Assembly: GCA_018398765.1 (NCBI GenBank)
Contig: JAHBMJ010002529.1
Location: 1 to 18,267, forward strand
DNA: 18,267 bases
DNA from: Chromera velia
Lineage: Eukaryota > Sar > Chromeraceae
Reading direction: 5' to 3'
Shown in pieces: positions 10,101-17,939 of this stretch. Every line of letters starts with the position of its first letter. The first letter of the stretch is position 1. The notes under the pieces are model-generated. The model did no database searches, was not told where the DNA came from, and saw only the letters and a program-made list of their open reading frames with translations. The translations under genes were made by a program, and so were the position numbers.

Positions 10101-10825
10101 TGTGTTTCCATTTCGCTTTCACGGGCCACGAGGACAAACACAGGACTTCGAAGCCACCCCTCTGATGCCCCCGCTTTCTTCTCGGCAGGGAAGGAGACGG
10201 CGAGGGACGTCAGGAGCTGTGCGTCTTCTTCGGACAGGGGCACCAAATTCTCCTCCACCAGGGCCTGTCTGAATCGCCCCGTAGGCCTCTCTGCTGCGTG
10301 CGTCAGGTGCCGATTCGGATTATGTCTCCCTCGCATCACTTGGAGTTCTTTCTCTTTCTTTCGCCCTTCGTCTTTCAAACTGTTGGGATTCGAGTTTTCA
10401 TTCCCGACTGAGTGGTCTGTCCGAGCGTTTTCCTTTTCCTTCTTCGTTTTCAGGGACGGCCCCTGTTTCCAGCCCTGCACCTTCAGATTGTCTGAGCAGC
10501 AAATTTCCTCCACGTCGCAGTGCACCATCTCAAAGAGCTCGGCAGTGCTCCTCTTGCCCCTCCGTGCCACAAGAAGAGAGGCGGAAGGTTCGGATTCGAG
10601 GAGCGAGTGGAAAACTCCGGCTTGACTTCCGATGGGCAAAACAACAAAATCTTCATCGCACTGAAGAGAAGCGACGGAGAGGATTTGGGTCGGGTTCGTT
10701 GTTTGATTTTCGCTTTGAGGAGACGGGCACGCACTCGGTGTGTCAAGAAAAAAAGAGGGGGGAAGCGGCGCCTCCCTGCCCTGCAGGTCCTCGATGCGGT
10801 CGAGGACAGAGCGCAAAGCGGTCAT
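2572..10825 (-). CDS. Multi-exon gene of unknown family: low-complexity N-half, helical HEAT/ARM-like C-half, about 1013 aa
   Basis: Proposed exons in order: 10825-10012, 9634-9566, 9149-9022, 8331-8016, 7664-7261, 7050-7012, 6385-6334, 6141-5831, 5599-5558, 5258-5181, 4996-4868, 4521-4252, 3558-3492, 3233-3007, 2667-2572. Each junction keeps frame and the total is 3042 nt. Strongest junctions are donor GTAAGTTC after 9022, GTGAGA after 7012 and GTGAGG after 5181, and acceptors ending CTCTCTGCAG (8331), CTGTCTCTGCAG (5258), TCTGGTTGCAG (4996) and TTTCTGCAG (3233). Weak or alternative donors are those after 10012, 8016, 7261, 4868 (or 4895) and 4252 (or 4231). Residues about 1-577 are polar with Glu/Arg/Ser/Gly runs. 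Residues about 578-800 are helix-rich, for example ASARASALARLASEALDTV and LLPLVVFELGLHSCRSEARE, resembling HEAT or armadillo solenoids. The protein ends RRNYSAE. I do not recognise the family and assign no function. The start is uncertain: the frame stays open upstream to 10964 and a good acceptor (TTTTCTCCAG) precedes 10890, so an earlier exon may exist. It could also be two genes. Confidence 0.5.
3007..3558 (-). other. Penultimate exons (3558-3492 and 3233-3007)
   Basis: Acceptor CTGCCTGCCCAG opens AAVEMWVQSGQLRPASVEMR, which ends in phase 1 and joins the exon after TTTCTGCAG. That exon reads NTTYKVRLTRLLCKEDFDIE and then becomes acidic and low-complexity. The proposed donor is GCA|GTCAGT after 3007. 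The frame upstream of 3558 also looks coding back to about 3637, so the first of these exons may be longer. Confidence 0.45.
3662..3755. repeat. Composite microsatellite (CT)n(AC)n(AG)n
   Basis: Three adjoining dinucleotide blocks: CT at about 3662-3680, AC at about 3681-3724 with one T interruption, and AG at about 3724-3755. It lies in the proposed intron between exons 4521-4252 and 3558-3492. Confidence 0.95.
4252..4521 (-). other. Coding exon with acidic insert
   Basis: The acceptor is CTCTGCAG and the exon is in phase 0. It reads NAFCQPASLVKAGTCRGPLR, then a charged Glu/Arg/Gly insert, then TEGMYCFEVEAIAFALQRTK, which has strongly G/C-rich third positions. The insert could be a separate exon, since a strong acceptor-like tract (CTCTCTTCCTCAG) lies just before GTGCAG near 4404. 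The 3' border is uncertain (4252 or 4231). Confidence 0.45.
4751..4868. repeat. Composite microsatellite (CA)n(GACAGA)n(GA)n
   Basis: AC repeats at about 4758-4810 are followed by four or five GACAGA units and a GA run to about 4866. The block begins next to the proposed 3' border of the exon starting at 4996. On the minus strand this places a CT-rich tract directly after the donor. Confidence 0.95.
4868..5599 (-). other. Three helical exons (5599-5558, 5258-5181, 4996-4868)
   Basis: All three start and end in phase 0 and have pyrimidine-rich CAG acceptors. Joined they read AVGIYEDLRYGKTR, then SHADASARASALARLASEAL, then SLLPLVVFELGLHSCRSEAR and LGALDPSVERELVCLLALCF. The paired-helix pattern with Ala/Leu spacing is what HEAT-type repeats look like, though I cannot count clean repeats. 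The last donor is uncertain: GTTTCT after 4868 or GTTTGT after 4895, both in frame. Confidence 0.5.
5831..6385 (-). other. Exon pair 6385-6334 and 6141-5831 opening the helical half
   Basis: The 52-nt exon encodes GAERDFDFCDRLWRSVT and ends in phase 1 at CAG|GTTGGT. It joins the next exon, whose acceptor is an uninterrupted (TC)n tract followed by TGCAG. The joined reading continues AFRTLGEMRRFLRAVLSHIL, a typical amphipathic helix, then a glycine-rich loop, then ELIPSVGPHSQSVIGSLVLA before donor GTCAGT. A competing frame in the second exon is also open (ending near 5904) but does not keep phase with the exon before it. Confidence 0.45.
6463..6516. repeat. (CT)n then (CA)n microsatellite
   Basis: About eleven CT units are followed by a short C run and imperfect CA units. 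It sits in the intron between the 7050-7012 and 6385-6334 exons. Confidence 0.9.
6681..6700. repeat. TTCTC pentanucleotide repeat
   Basis: Four exact TTCTC units, intronic, followed by a TGCATGCAT word. Confidence 0.85.
6935..6964. repeat. Poly-C tract of about 30 bases
   Basis: An uninterrupted C run in an intron of the minus-strand gene, so a G run in the transcript. It is flanked by further C-rich sequence from about 6840 to 6970. Its length is prone to sequencing error. Confidence 0.9.
7012..7050 (-). other. 39-nt micro-exon
   Basis: Between acceptor TACTGTGCAG and donor GTGAGAGAC lie 39 nt encoding HFVILEGLRKGTV, in phase 0 on both sides. All but one codon end in G or C. It sits between a microsatellite-rich intron and an intron containing the poly-C tract. 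Confidence 0.5.
7127..7163. repeat. (AC)n microsatellite
   Basis: AC units pass into ACACGC variants and then a short AG run. Intronic. Confidence 0.9.
7261..8331 (-). other. Two low-complexity coding exons (8331-8016 and 7664-7261)
   Basis: The acceptor CTCTCTGCAG at 8332 joins in phase 0 to the GTAAGT donor after 9022. The first exon is Glu/Gly/Ser-rich with a helical stretch, LSRLLRLSDHLGGLGKAEG. The second begins GLEGLSTLPGDLNLLSDLL and then becomes strongly charged (EERERETDSMDPLDREERER), as expected for a disordered linker. The interval between them (8015-7665) is also free of stops in this frame, so it may be retained coding sequence rather than an intron. I favour an intron because that stretch loses the G/C-rich third positions and a good acceptor (GCGCTTGCAG) lies at its end. 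Confidence 0.5.
8679..8695. repeat. Poly-T run of 17
   Basis: A homopolymer in the intron between exons 9149-9022 and 8331-8016; it is poly-A in the transcript sense. A shorter A-rich stretch lies at about 8558-8575. Confidence 0.9.
10012..10825 (-). other. First (or early) coding exon of the left-hand gene
   Basis: This is the longest exon of the gene and encodes about 271 residues starting MTALRSVLDRIEDLQG. It includes an acidic and hydrophobic stretch around residues 75-140 (FVVLPIGSQAGVFHSLLE; AELFEMVHCDVEEICC), a lysine/asparagine-rich linker, and a second ordered-looking block, ALVEENLVPLSEEDAQLL. The proposed donor is TACAGGG|GTGGGG after 10012. A second donor, CAG|GTTAGG after 10001, is closer to consensus but does not keep phase with the next recognisable exon. 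No known domain is recognised. Confidence 0.55.
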
Positions 10826-11444
10826 CAGATGGGGAGAAAGGGAAGCGGGGCTTCGGGGCAAAAGTTGGCGCTTTGTACACAGAGCATTCGCTGGAGAAAA
10901 GAGAGACGTGTTGTGTTGTGTATCCAAAGCAAAGCAGCACGGAGACTGCGGAGGACGTTTGGATCAAAACCTCACTCGCTGCAGACAGACTTCACCAAAT
11001 CAAAATGTCCAGCTGCTGCAAAGAGCAAAAGTGCTTCTGTTACTGCCACCATGATCCACCATAATTAATTACGCATTCCAGAGGAATCAGAGCTAGCTGA
11101 GTCTGCTGAGATTAGCTGAAGTCTCCCGTTGATTCAGGAAGTCTCCCTGTGGGAAGCAATTGCAGTCGCGGTCGTTTTTTTTTCGAAAAGTTCATGCGGA
11201 TCGATTTTGGAGGCGCGGTCAGATTCGCGCGGCGCACCCCGCTCCCCGCGGCGCGTGCACGGCCCGCGGTCCCGGCCATATAACTTAGCCCATCTAAGTC
11301 AGCAACCTTCTGGGAGTACATGCCACGAAAGCCAAAGTTCTGACGCTAAACTTCTAGACTGAACCGAATAAAGAGAGACGTGTGTTGATTCACATTTACC
11401 CTAGCGTTTAGCCGAGTGTTTACCTTTAATTTAGTGTGCTGATT
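10826..11444. other. Intergenic or 5' region of the left-hand gene
   Basis: Immediately upstream of the proposed ATG the frame stays open to 10964, with an acceptor-like TTTTCTCCAG before 10890, so a 5' exon may hide here. A second acceptor-like TTTGCTCTTTGCAG (minus strand) lies near 11012-11025. Composition falls from moderate GC to AT-rich after 11280, apart from the GC-rich island listed separately. I see no convincing core promoter. Confidence 0.4.
11213..11275. other. Short GC-rich island
   Basis: About 60 bases of very high GC and CpG content, with words such as GCGCGGCGCACC and GCCCGCGG, in otherwise AT-leaning intergenic DNA. It could be a promoter-proximal CpG-rich element of the left-hand gene or a fragment of a repeat. 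It has no recognisable RNA-gene boxes. Confidence 0.5.
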
Positions 11445-11454
11445 GACATCCGTA
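11445..11454. repeat. Target-site duplication, left copy
   Basis: GACATCCGTA directly abuts the left terminal inverted repeat and is identical to the copy at the right end. Confidence 0.8.
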
Positions 11455-12005
11455 TACTGTGCTGTTAGTAACTGTTAGGAGTAACCAACTTAGTTTGGTT
11501 ACTGAGACGGCCATTAGGCCGCTCAGTAACCATTTTCATGGTTACCGTAATCATACAGAGTCACAGTGATTACCGTTGTTTCGGTAACTAAAACAGTGGT
11601 AATCGTTCTTTTAAGTAAAACAAATTAGTGGGTAAATCGAGTACCAAAAATAGATTTATTGTAAAGTTCTCTTATGTCCACAAATATATATAAGTTAAAG
11701 TCAAGTTTTTAATCTAGGTTTTTGATATGATAGAAACAACTTAGACAAAAAAAGTTTAAAAATAATCTTTTTTACATCGTACTGTACTCGTACACAGTTT
11801 TTAAAGATGCGTTTCTCCTATATTAGATCTCGATCCAACTAGATCCAACACATTTGCGGGCTAGTTTGGGGGCAGATACGACCAGATTACCGCAGTAGTG
11901 GTAGTCCCCTCAGACCCCCCCAGTTACCAAGTTTTGATTAGCAATTTGATGGTAACCAAAAGCTTTCTAAGAAGAGCCGGTAGTTACTCCTAACAGCACA
12001 GTGTA
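11455..12005. mobile_element. Non-autonomous DNA transposon (MITE), Mutator-like by target-site duplication
   Basis: The left end begins TACTGTGCTGTTAG and the right end, read on the other strand, begins TACACTGTGCTGTTAG, so the ends form a terminal inverted repeat. The shared core is CTGTGCTGTTAG followed by GAGTAAC; the left copy carries an extra TAACTGTTAG between these parts. Exact 10-bp copies of GACATCCGTA flank the element. The interior is AT-rich with no ORF, so it would have to be mobilised in trans. A 9-11 bp target duplication is typical of Mutator-like elements; that superfamily assignment is inference. Confidence 0.8.
11480..11545. repeat. Chain of overlapping hairpins inside the MITE left arm
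   Basis: Three nested inverted repeats share the word GGTTAC: AGTAACCAA with TTGGTTACT (11480-11503); GGTTACTGAG with CTCAGTAACC enclosing a second CGGCC/GGCCG stem (11497-11531); and GTAACCAT with ATGGTTAC (about 11526-11545). Neighbouring stems compete for the same bases. Confidence 0.8.
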
Positions 12006-12015
12006 GACATCCGTA
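12006..12015. repeat. Target-site duplication, right copy
   Basis: GACATCCGTA directly follows the right terminal inverted repeat. Confidence 0.8.
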
Positions 12016-12404
12016 ATCATTGGTAATTATCCGTAATTTTATTATCATTAAAACAACAGTTTACATTAACTTACTGTATGACTTACACTAACTTACACAA
12101 AAACAGTCGATCAATAACTTGATTAATCTTTCTTTTTTTTATTATCCTTTACAGTGAAATTGAGTGAATAGTTAACAGTGAAACACATATAGAACACAAA
12201 CCTGGGTAAGCTAAGAAAAATTTAAAAATAACAATAAAAACAAATTGTCTTATGACCAAGCAACCGTACGTCACAAAGTCATTATTTATAACATTGTGTG
12301 AATAGTATCTGATCACTGTCAGGATCAACGCGTGCTTGAAGTTACTGCATTCAGGACGACTGGCCCAACTAGGCCCGACCTTCAAAGATTGTTGTTGAAT
12401 TAAT
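12016..12404. other. AT-rich 3' flank of the LRR gene
   Basis: No gene is seen. This is where the LRR gene's 3' UTR and polyadenylation site should lie (minus strand). A TTTATT (AATAAA on the minus strand) occurs near 12137-12142, about 265 nt past the stop; it is a possible but unproven poly-A signal. Confidence 0.4.
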
Positions 12405-14062
12405 TCAGCCAATCACGTTCAGCCCTAGGTTCAGCCGCGTTCGCACTCTCTGGAATCTGGCCTCGGCAGTCTGCGCTGTGAAGTTCTGTATAAAGGCAAA
12501 CCACGCCTGTCGGCCCACAATCCGCAGGTCCAACGTCTGCAGGGAGGGCAGTCTGGTGCCTGTAGATAGAATCTGGAACAGCACAAAGCCGGCATGTCCC
12601 TCCACCCAAAGGCAGTTGGAGAGCTTCAGGAGTTTGAGGGACGTGAGGCTGGAGGGACGCTCGACAAGGGCATCTCTCAAGGCTGAGAGGCCCCGGAAAG
12701 TGATAGGAAAGTTCCCAGAGAGGTCGAGGGTCTGGAGGGATTCGAGATCGCTTGAACGGACAGCCTCACAGAAAATAATCATCCCCTCATCATCCACACC
12801 ACCAGCTCCCAGATTCAGGTCACGAAGTCTGCTCAGCCGGCCGTCACTCAGCGCTGCTGAAATTGCACCCATGCCCGTTCCAGCATACGACTGAGCGAAT
12901 TTGAGCGTCACCAAACCTGATAGATGCGTCTGCCCGGGCTCCCCCATCAGAGCCTCCACCCCAACCCTCCCGAATGCTCCCGAGAGCTCCAAGGTCTGCA
13001 CAGCAGCCAAGGTGCCTTTCCTGAAGGCTCCTGCCAGTGCAATCACATCAAGATCTATCAGGTTGGTCTCACGACTGTGCACAGGGCCAAGCGTGAAGGA
13101 CAGCTCGGTCAGCTTGGGGAAGTTGAACTCCTTGAAAGACTCAAACAGTGCGAGTCTATCCTCTGCAGAAAGCCAACTGTCGTCCTGCGGGGAGAACGCA
13201 ACTGGCATCTCAGCTCTCAGGCACACGAGAGACTGGGTGATTTTGCCCCATGTGAAGGAATTGGTCAGAGCTCTCGCTGTCGGACCGGAGAGGAAGAAGT
13301 CGTCAAGCACAAGCTCTGGGACACGAAGGGAGGCATTGACACCGCCCGCCCTCCCGACCAAGGTTCGAACCGCTCCCCCGAACACCTCAAGACGAGGGAA
13401 GGGGGGGAGTGCGTTACTGTGAGAATTGCAAAGGGAGTGGGCAAGGTCAGCGCTGAGAGGGTGGCGTATGTACATGTTTGAAATCTCGAGATTTTTGGGC
13501 AATTCATCAACACCCTTCAGCAGTCCGGACAAGAGCACTTCAGCACCCTCCCCCCAAGGCAGAGAGGGGAGCTCATCCCAAAAAGTCACTTTCGAGAGGG
13601 AAGGAACCACACTCGCCCTCACCCCCCCGACCAGCGCAATTGCAGAATTCTCGTCAAGGAAATTCCCGCTCAAGTCCAGATGCTGGAGACGCCGAAGCAC
13701 CCCCGTCGCCATGACTTCCCCCAGTTCCGTTACACTGCCTGCAAAGATCCGGCAAGAGGCAAGGGACAGCGTCTCCAACCAAGGCATCCTCTTCGCTCGC
13801 AACAGAGCACAGAGGGACCCCACCCCAAAGAGAATCTGAGGCCGGTCGAGGTTCTGGTTACCCTTCAGACTCAAGGCGGTCAGAGGAAGACTTTTGTCTT
13901 CCTGCTTCATAGCGGCAACCTCAAGGGCGCTACAGATGTCATGCAGCCCCTCCCCGCCAATCCCACACCTGTCGAGCACCAAAGTCTTCAAAGAGGACGC
14001 GTGGCCGGCTTGGAAGACCGTGCCGAGCTGCTTCGGGGCGTTGCTATGCCGCCAGTCATTGT
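12405..14062 (-). other. Large terminal exon of the LRR gene
   Basis: This exon carries about 552 residues, two thirds of the protein, and is open without interruption for 1658 nt. The acceptor is TTAATTGCAG and the first two bases complete a GAC codon begun in the previous exon. About 15 LRR units can be read. They begin with SLKTLVLDRCGIGGEGL and continue through LETLSLASCRIFAGSV, VQTLELSGAFGRVGVEALM, LVTLKFAQSYAGTGMGAI, LQTLDLSGNFPITFRGLSAL and LKLLKLSNCLWVEGHAGF. Some middle units (near 13100-13550) are degenerate and longer than 30 residues. The last residues, after LQTLDLRIVGRQ, form a non-repeat cap ending in LNLGLNVIG. Open frames on the plus strand here are antisense shadows. Confidence 0.85.
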
Positions 14063-17000
14063 CTGCAATTAAGTGAATTGAAAGAAGCGGCACCTAGCCT
14101 CATTTCTGTTGTACGCATTGGACACAACAAATATAGTGAATTTCTCTCGGTTTGTCACTGAACTCCAAGCCGTTTGAAAAACTGTTTGTATTCAATTCCG
14201 TCCCACGTTTCTTCTTGGAAGACAGTCGTGGCATTTTGGACACAAACCGACAACGGAGGAACGAATGTGTGATGGCGCCTTTTTTGCACACAGAAGGTTA
14301 TGCCACATGGATAGGCCTGCTTCCGCGTTCTCGATCTTGTGTTTCGTCGGCGTCCCTCGGTTGTCTTTCATCCGTCCGGTTTTTTAACTATGATTTAATT
14401 CTTAAACCAAAGATCGCGCAGAATGCCAACCCTGAATTCACGAACTTTCTTTCGTTGATTACTGACGTACCGGCAAAGAAGAGGTGCTCGAAAGGAATCG
14501 GATCGCACCCGCTAAGGGCCTCACAGAGGACTCTCATGTTCCCGGGCTCGATGGCCCTGCTGAGGTTGAGGACTCTTAGGGAGGACAAACGGCCGGATAG
14601 GAAGGCGTCTCCCAGTTCCGTCACCCCCTTAACATACAGAGGGTTAAAGAAAGCCCGTGTCCCTGCACAGAAAGTTGTTTTTGGTTCGTCTCCTATTCCT
14701 GTTTCAATCTGATTTGAACCGTTGATCAACCTCGTGAAGGGAAGGAACGAAGAGGACATGCGGTTCAATGCAAACACAGCGGCATGCACGCATGTCGAGA
14801 AAATAGACAGCCAGAAAGCCGAGACCGGGCAACGCCCTCTGCCTCCATCAAATCTGACCACAGAGAGGCGACATACGCCCATGGCTCTAAAAAAGGAACG
14901 AAAGGAGAAATCGAGCGAAGGGGCGTGCAAATGAAGATACCCCATTCTTCCGCTGGCCAGGGCTCCTCCCACGCATTCCCCAAAAGTCTCATTAGACCCT
15001 GTCATGCGAACACACCGGATAAGTGTTGCACATCACCCACGCATGTACACAATCATTCGATCACAGGCATGTGCATTAATTACTCACCTGAGAGATCCAG
15101 CAACACGAGGGAGCTCGGGAGGGAGGCGAAGATGCGCCGAGTTTGAGAAGGTCCAAGTTCTAAGTTGGGGGGTGCGCGTGTGTCTGCGAGGCCACGAACA
15201 AAAAAGAGGAGCCGACATCTGAGACGAATGTGCATTCAGTCATTCGAGCCCTCGAGGGAACAGCAGTTTCATGTACACGTGAAGGACTCCCGGCGAGTTC
15301 CGGCTGACATTTTCAATTTGAAGGACCAAAAAGGCAACCAACGTTCAGTATTTTCGGTTTTCTTTGTACCCCAGTTTCCGTCAAGTGAACTGTCTACATG
15401 TACCGCCTTCTTCGCAAGTGCAGGACAGTTTTCTATGCATCCATGAATATTTTTCGCACTCATTGAAACAAACAAACAAACAAACAGAGAAGAACGCAAC
15501 AAGAGCTGTCAACCAACCGGTCAATTTGAGCCACTTGATCGCGACCTCTTGCTGTACCTGCTGTTGGCCCCCCTGCTGCTGCTGCGTGGTGCTAGAGCGC
15601 CTCGACGTGCCACGAGGAAGACTAAGTTTTCTTCCGTCAGGCCTCTCCAGGAAGTTACAGAAAGCGATTGACGCACGCACACTTGCTGCCAGGAATGTCG
15701 ACGCAGCTGCAGAAAGAAAACAAAGAAAACCATGGGAAGAAGAAGGGGGGGAAAGGGTGGTTGAGAAGAAAGTAAACGTAAGAGAGGAAGTGAAGCAAGC
15801 CGGGACGGGACGTTTGACTTCAATGCAGGAGTAGGGAGGCAAAAAAGGAGGGAGGGAGGAAGGAAGGAAGGAAGGAAGGAAGGAAGGAAGGAAGGAAGGA
15901 AGGACACGAAAAGACCCGATTGGTCGTTCACAGACTCTCCCGACAGACGGACCGATTGTCAAGTGTTCGGCTGAGGGGGGGAGCGTTTTCAGCAAAAGGA
16001 GCATCTTGCCGTACTTATGCGGGCACCCTGCAGGCAGCAACAGTCGGTATTCATAGGTAGCATGGAACGTATTTGATGGACAGAACGACGGAGGTGGAAA
16101 GACTTCGGGAGTGGGATCGGTTGAACGTGCGAACGGCTCAAGGAAAAAGGGCATTGACGCACGCACATAAACGCAGTGCAGGAAGAAGAATTCGGTCGCT
16201 CACCTGAGAAGTCGGAGCGTAGGAAAGGAAGGTACACCTTTCTCTGCAAGAGGGGGGAGGGGGGGGAGGCCAATAATGCAACAAAGGATACGGGTAGGAC
16301 TTGCTGCTCGATGGCTACTAAGTCTGAAACAACAGCGGAAAGGCACCTTGACGGGCGATCCATGCAGGACTGTTTTTTCTTTTCTTTTTGGTTCCAGAAA
16401 GGCAAAAGGGCAAGCAGAAAGGCACGGGCACTCATCTTCCTCCACGCACACTGCCAGAGAGAAACCTTCCATCATGTAGACAAACAGACAGACAAAGGAA
16501 TCGTCAAAAAGTCAAAGAGACCGCAACGCAAAAAAAGACAGGAGCTGTTGTTCCACAGAAACGAGGGCAGAAGGGACTGGACACAAGTTGCCATTCATAC
16601 GGATTTCCAAACGGATTTGCAATTCCAGTCATCCGCATGACCGTCGATAAATGAAGATTGACGAATACGTATCTGAATGAATTTGCATCCTTATCTTGCG
16701 TGCAAGTCGAGAGAGAAAACGGGAAAGAGAGACAGATGCCTAAGGGCTTCCCCACCTTTTTGATGAAGTGGAGGATCATCCAAGCCATTGTGAAGGAGGC
16801 TCTCTTCTTCGCAAGCTCGGAGATCTCCTGCATACACATGAGGATCGTAAAGTTGAGATAAGGATAATGGTCATGATCCAGTTCATCTCGGTTCGTTTTG
16901 TACAGGTACAGATAGGGACTGAAAACTCCATGCAGAAGGTTGCCTATCCATCCACTCACTCACCAAATCTGAGGGTGCGTAGGACTTGAAGAGGACAGAG

Positions 17001-17319
17001 AGGCAGCTCTCAGTGACATTGATACTCTGGTGCTGTCCTTCCTCATTCTGATGCTGTACAGGAAAAGAGGCAGCTCCTCGTAGAGTTCCTGCAAGAGAAG
17101 ACGTGCAAGCAGTGGGAGCTTGGAAGGATTTGGTTTCCCCGCTGGTAAGAAAACAAACAGCGCCGACTACCCGCACCTCTCGTGTACCAAATATGCTATG
17201 GTTGTGCGAGCCAACGAACTGGCGAAAGAAGAAACGACCCAAAGCAGAAACGAACCAAAAGAAACCCGAGCAGACGTACCCGAGTGAGTCCCCGCAGTCC
17301 TTTCACGTGGCTCGTTCAT
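12405..17319 (-). CDS. Multi-exon leucine-rich-repeat (RNI-like) protein, about 820 aa
   Basis: Nine exons on the minus strand in transcription order: 17319-17280, 17088-16964, 16827-16756, 16243-16204, 16027-15953, 15706-15518, 15159-15088, 14662-14471, 14062-12405. Every junction is GT-AG, phases agree throughout (1,0,0,1,1,1,1,1), and the exons sum to 2463 nt. The ATG at 17319 has an in-frame TGA eleven codons upstream; the stop is TGA at 12407-12405. Good sites include donors GTGAGTGAG (after 16964), GTGAGTA (after 15088) and GTACGT (after 17280 and 14471), and acceptors CTTCTCTTGCAG and TTTCTGTGCAG. Residues 1-92 are not LRR and include a basic amphipathic helix near 62-82. From about residue 93 to the end, repeats of about 28-30 residues follow an LxxLxLSGN-like core plus a helix, for example LQHLDLSGNFLDENSAIALV and LRDLNLGAGGVDDEGMIIFC. 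This is the ribonuclease-inhibitor-like LRR type, usually a protein-binding solenoid. No kinase, NB-ARC, F-box or clear transmembrane segment is visible. The partner and role are unknown. The first four exons are the least certain. Confidence 0.72.
15466..15486. repeat. (CAAA)n microsatellite
   Basis: About five AAAC units in the LRR gene intron between exons 15706-15518 and 15159-15088. Confidence 0.85.
15858..15903. repeat. (AAGG)n microsatellite
   Basis: About eleven to twelve AAGG units in the LRR gene intron between exons 16027-15953 and 15706-15518. In the transcript it is a CCTT tract. Confidence 0.95.
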
Positions 17320-17814
17320 GGAGATTTGGCCGATTGAGAGTCCAGCTGATCAAAGCGACCAATTGAAGCTTTACGATCAAAGTTGTGATGGAGAACTATA
17401 CGTGAAGCAGGATCAGTTCTGACACACAGGTGGATGGGAACGGTTTACGATCGGACTCCTTCAGTTGGAAGAAGACCGCCGTGTTCCCGCTGCCACTCAA
17501 GAACAAAAGAAGATCGCAAGCTTCATCGGTCTTTCTTTGAGCCCGTGCATGAACGAAGATGCTCTGTGACTGATCGATCTGGGAGCTTGAGCGTGAGCGC
17601 AAACGTTGTGACCAGCGCAAAAGCACCTGAACTACTCACATTGCCTGCTTGCTTTGCCTCACCGCTTCCTGACCATACAAAAGCGTTCTTCCGACAAACC
17701 CACACCCAGGTCAACCCCTTATTCTGGAGATCGAAAAAGAGTCTCTCAATTAAACAGCAGGAGCTGAAACAGAAATCAGGAACCGAAATCGGTGCATGAT
17801 CGATGCATCATCAG

Positions 17815-17930
17815 ATGGCCCGGAAAGCGTAGCTGGAGGGCACTTACAAAACTGTTCTGGGCGCCACTTTGCGCGCACACAGACGGTGGCCCCGGAAAGC
17901 GAAGCGGGGGGCACTTACCAAACAATCAAA
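17815..17930. repeat. Degenerate direct repeat, period about 70 bp
   Basis: TGGCCCGGAAAGCGTAGC followed by GGGCACTTACAAAAC (from 17817) recurs as TGGCCCCGGAAAGCGAAGC followed by GGGCACTTACCAAAC (from about 17887). The GGCCCCGGAAAGC word appears again at about 17957 inside the next repeat family. Confidence 0.7.
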
Positions 17931-17939
17931 AATCTGACG

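Noticed and set aside
11112-11321. 69-codon minus-strand frame across the GC-rich island
   Set aside because: It crosses a sharp composition change and shows no domain. It could hide a 5' exon, but nothing in the sequence supports that over chance.
13364-13373. GGTTCGAACC, a match to a tRNA B box
   Set aside because: The word is a palindrome inside the LRR coding exon. No A box or acceptor-stem pairing is found at tRNA spacing on either strand.
12901-13481. Plus-strand frames inside the LRR gene
   Set aside because: They are antisense shadows of the long LRR exon; the minus-strand frame shows clear repeat periodicity.
17434-17799. 121-codon plus-strand frame upstream of the LRR gene
   Set aside because: It has no coding bias or recognisable motif and no downstream continuation.
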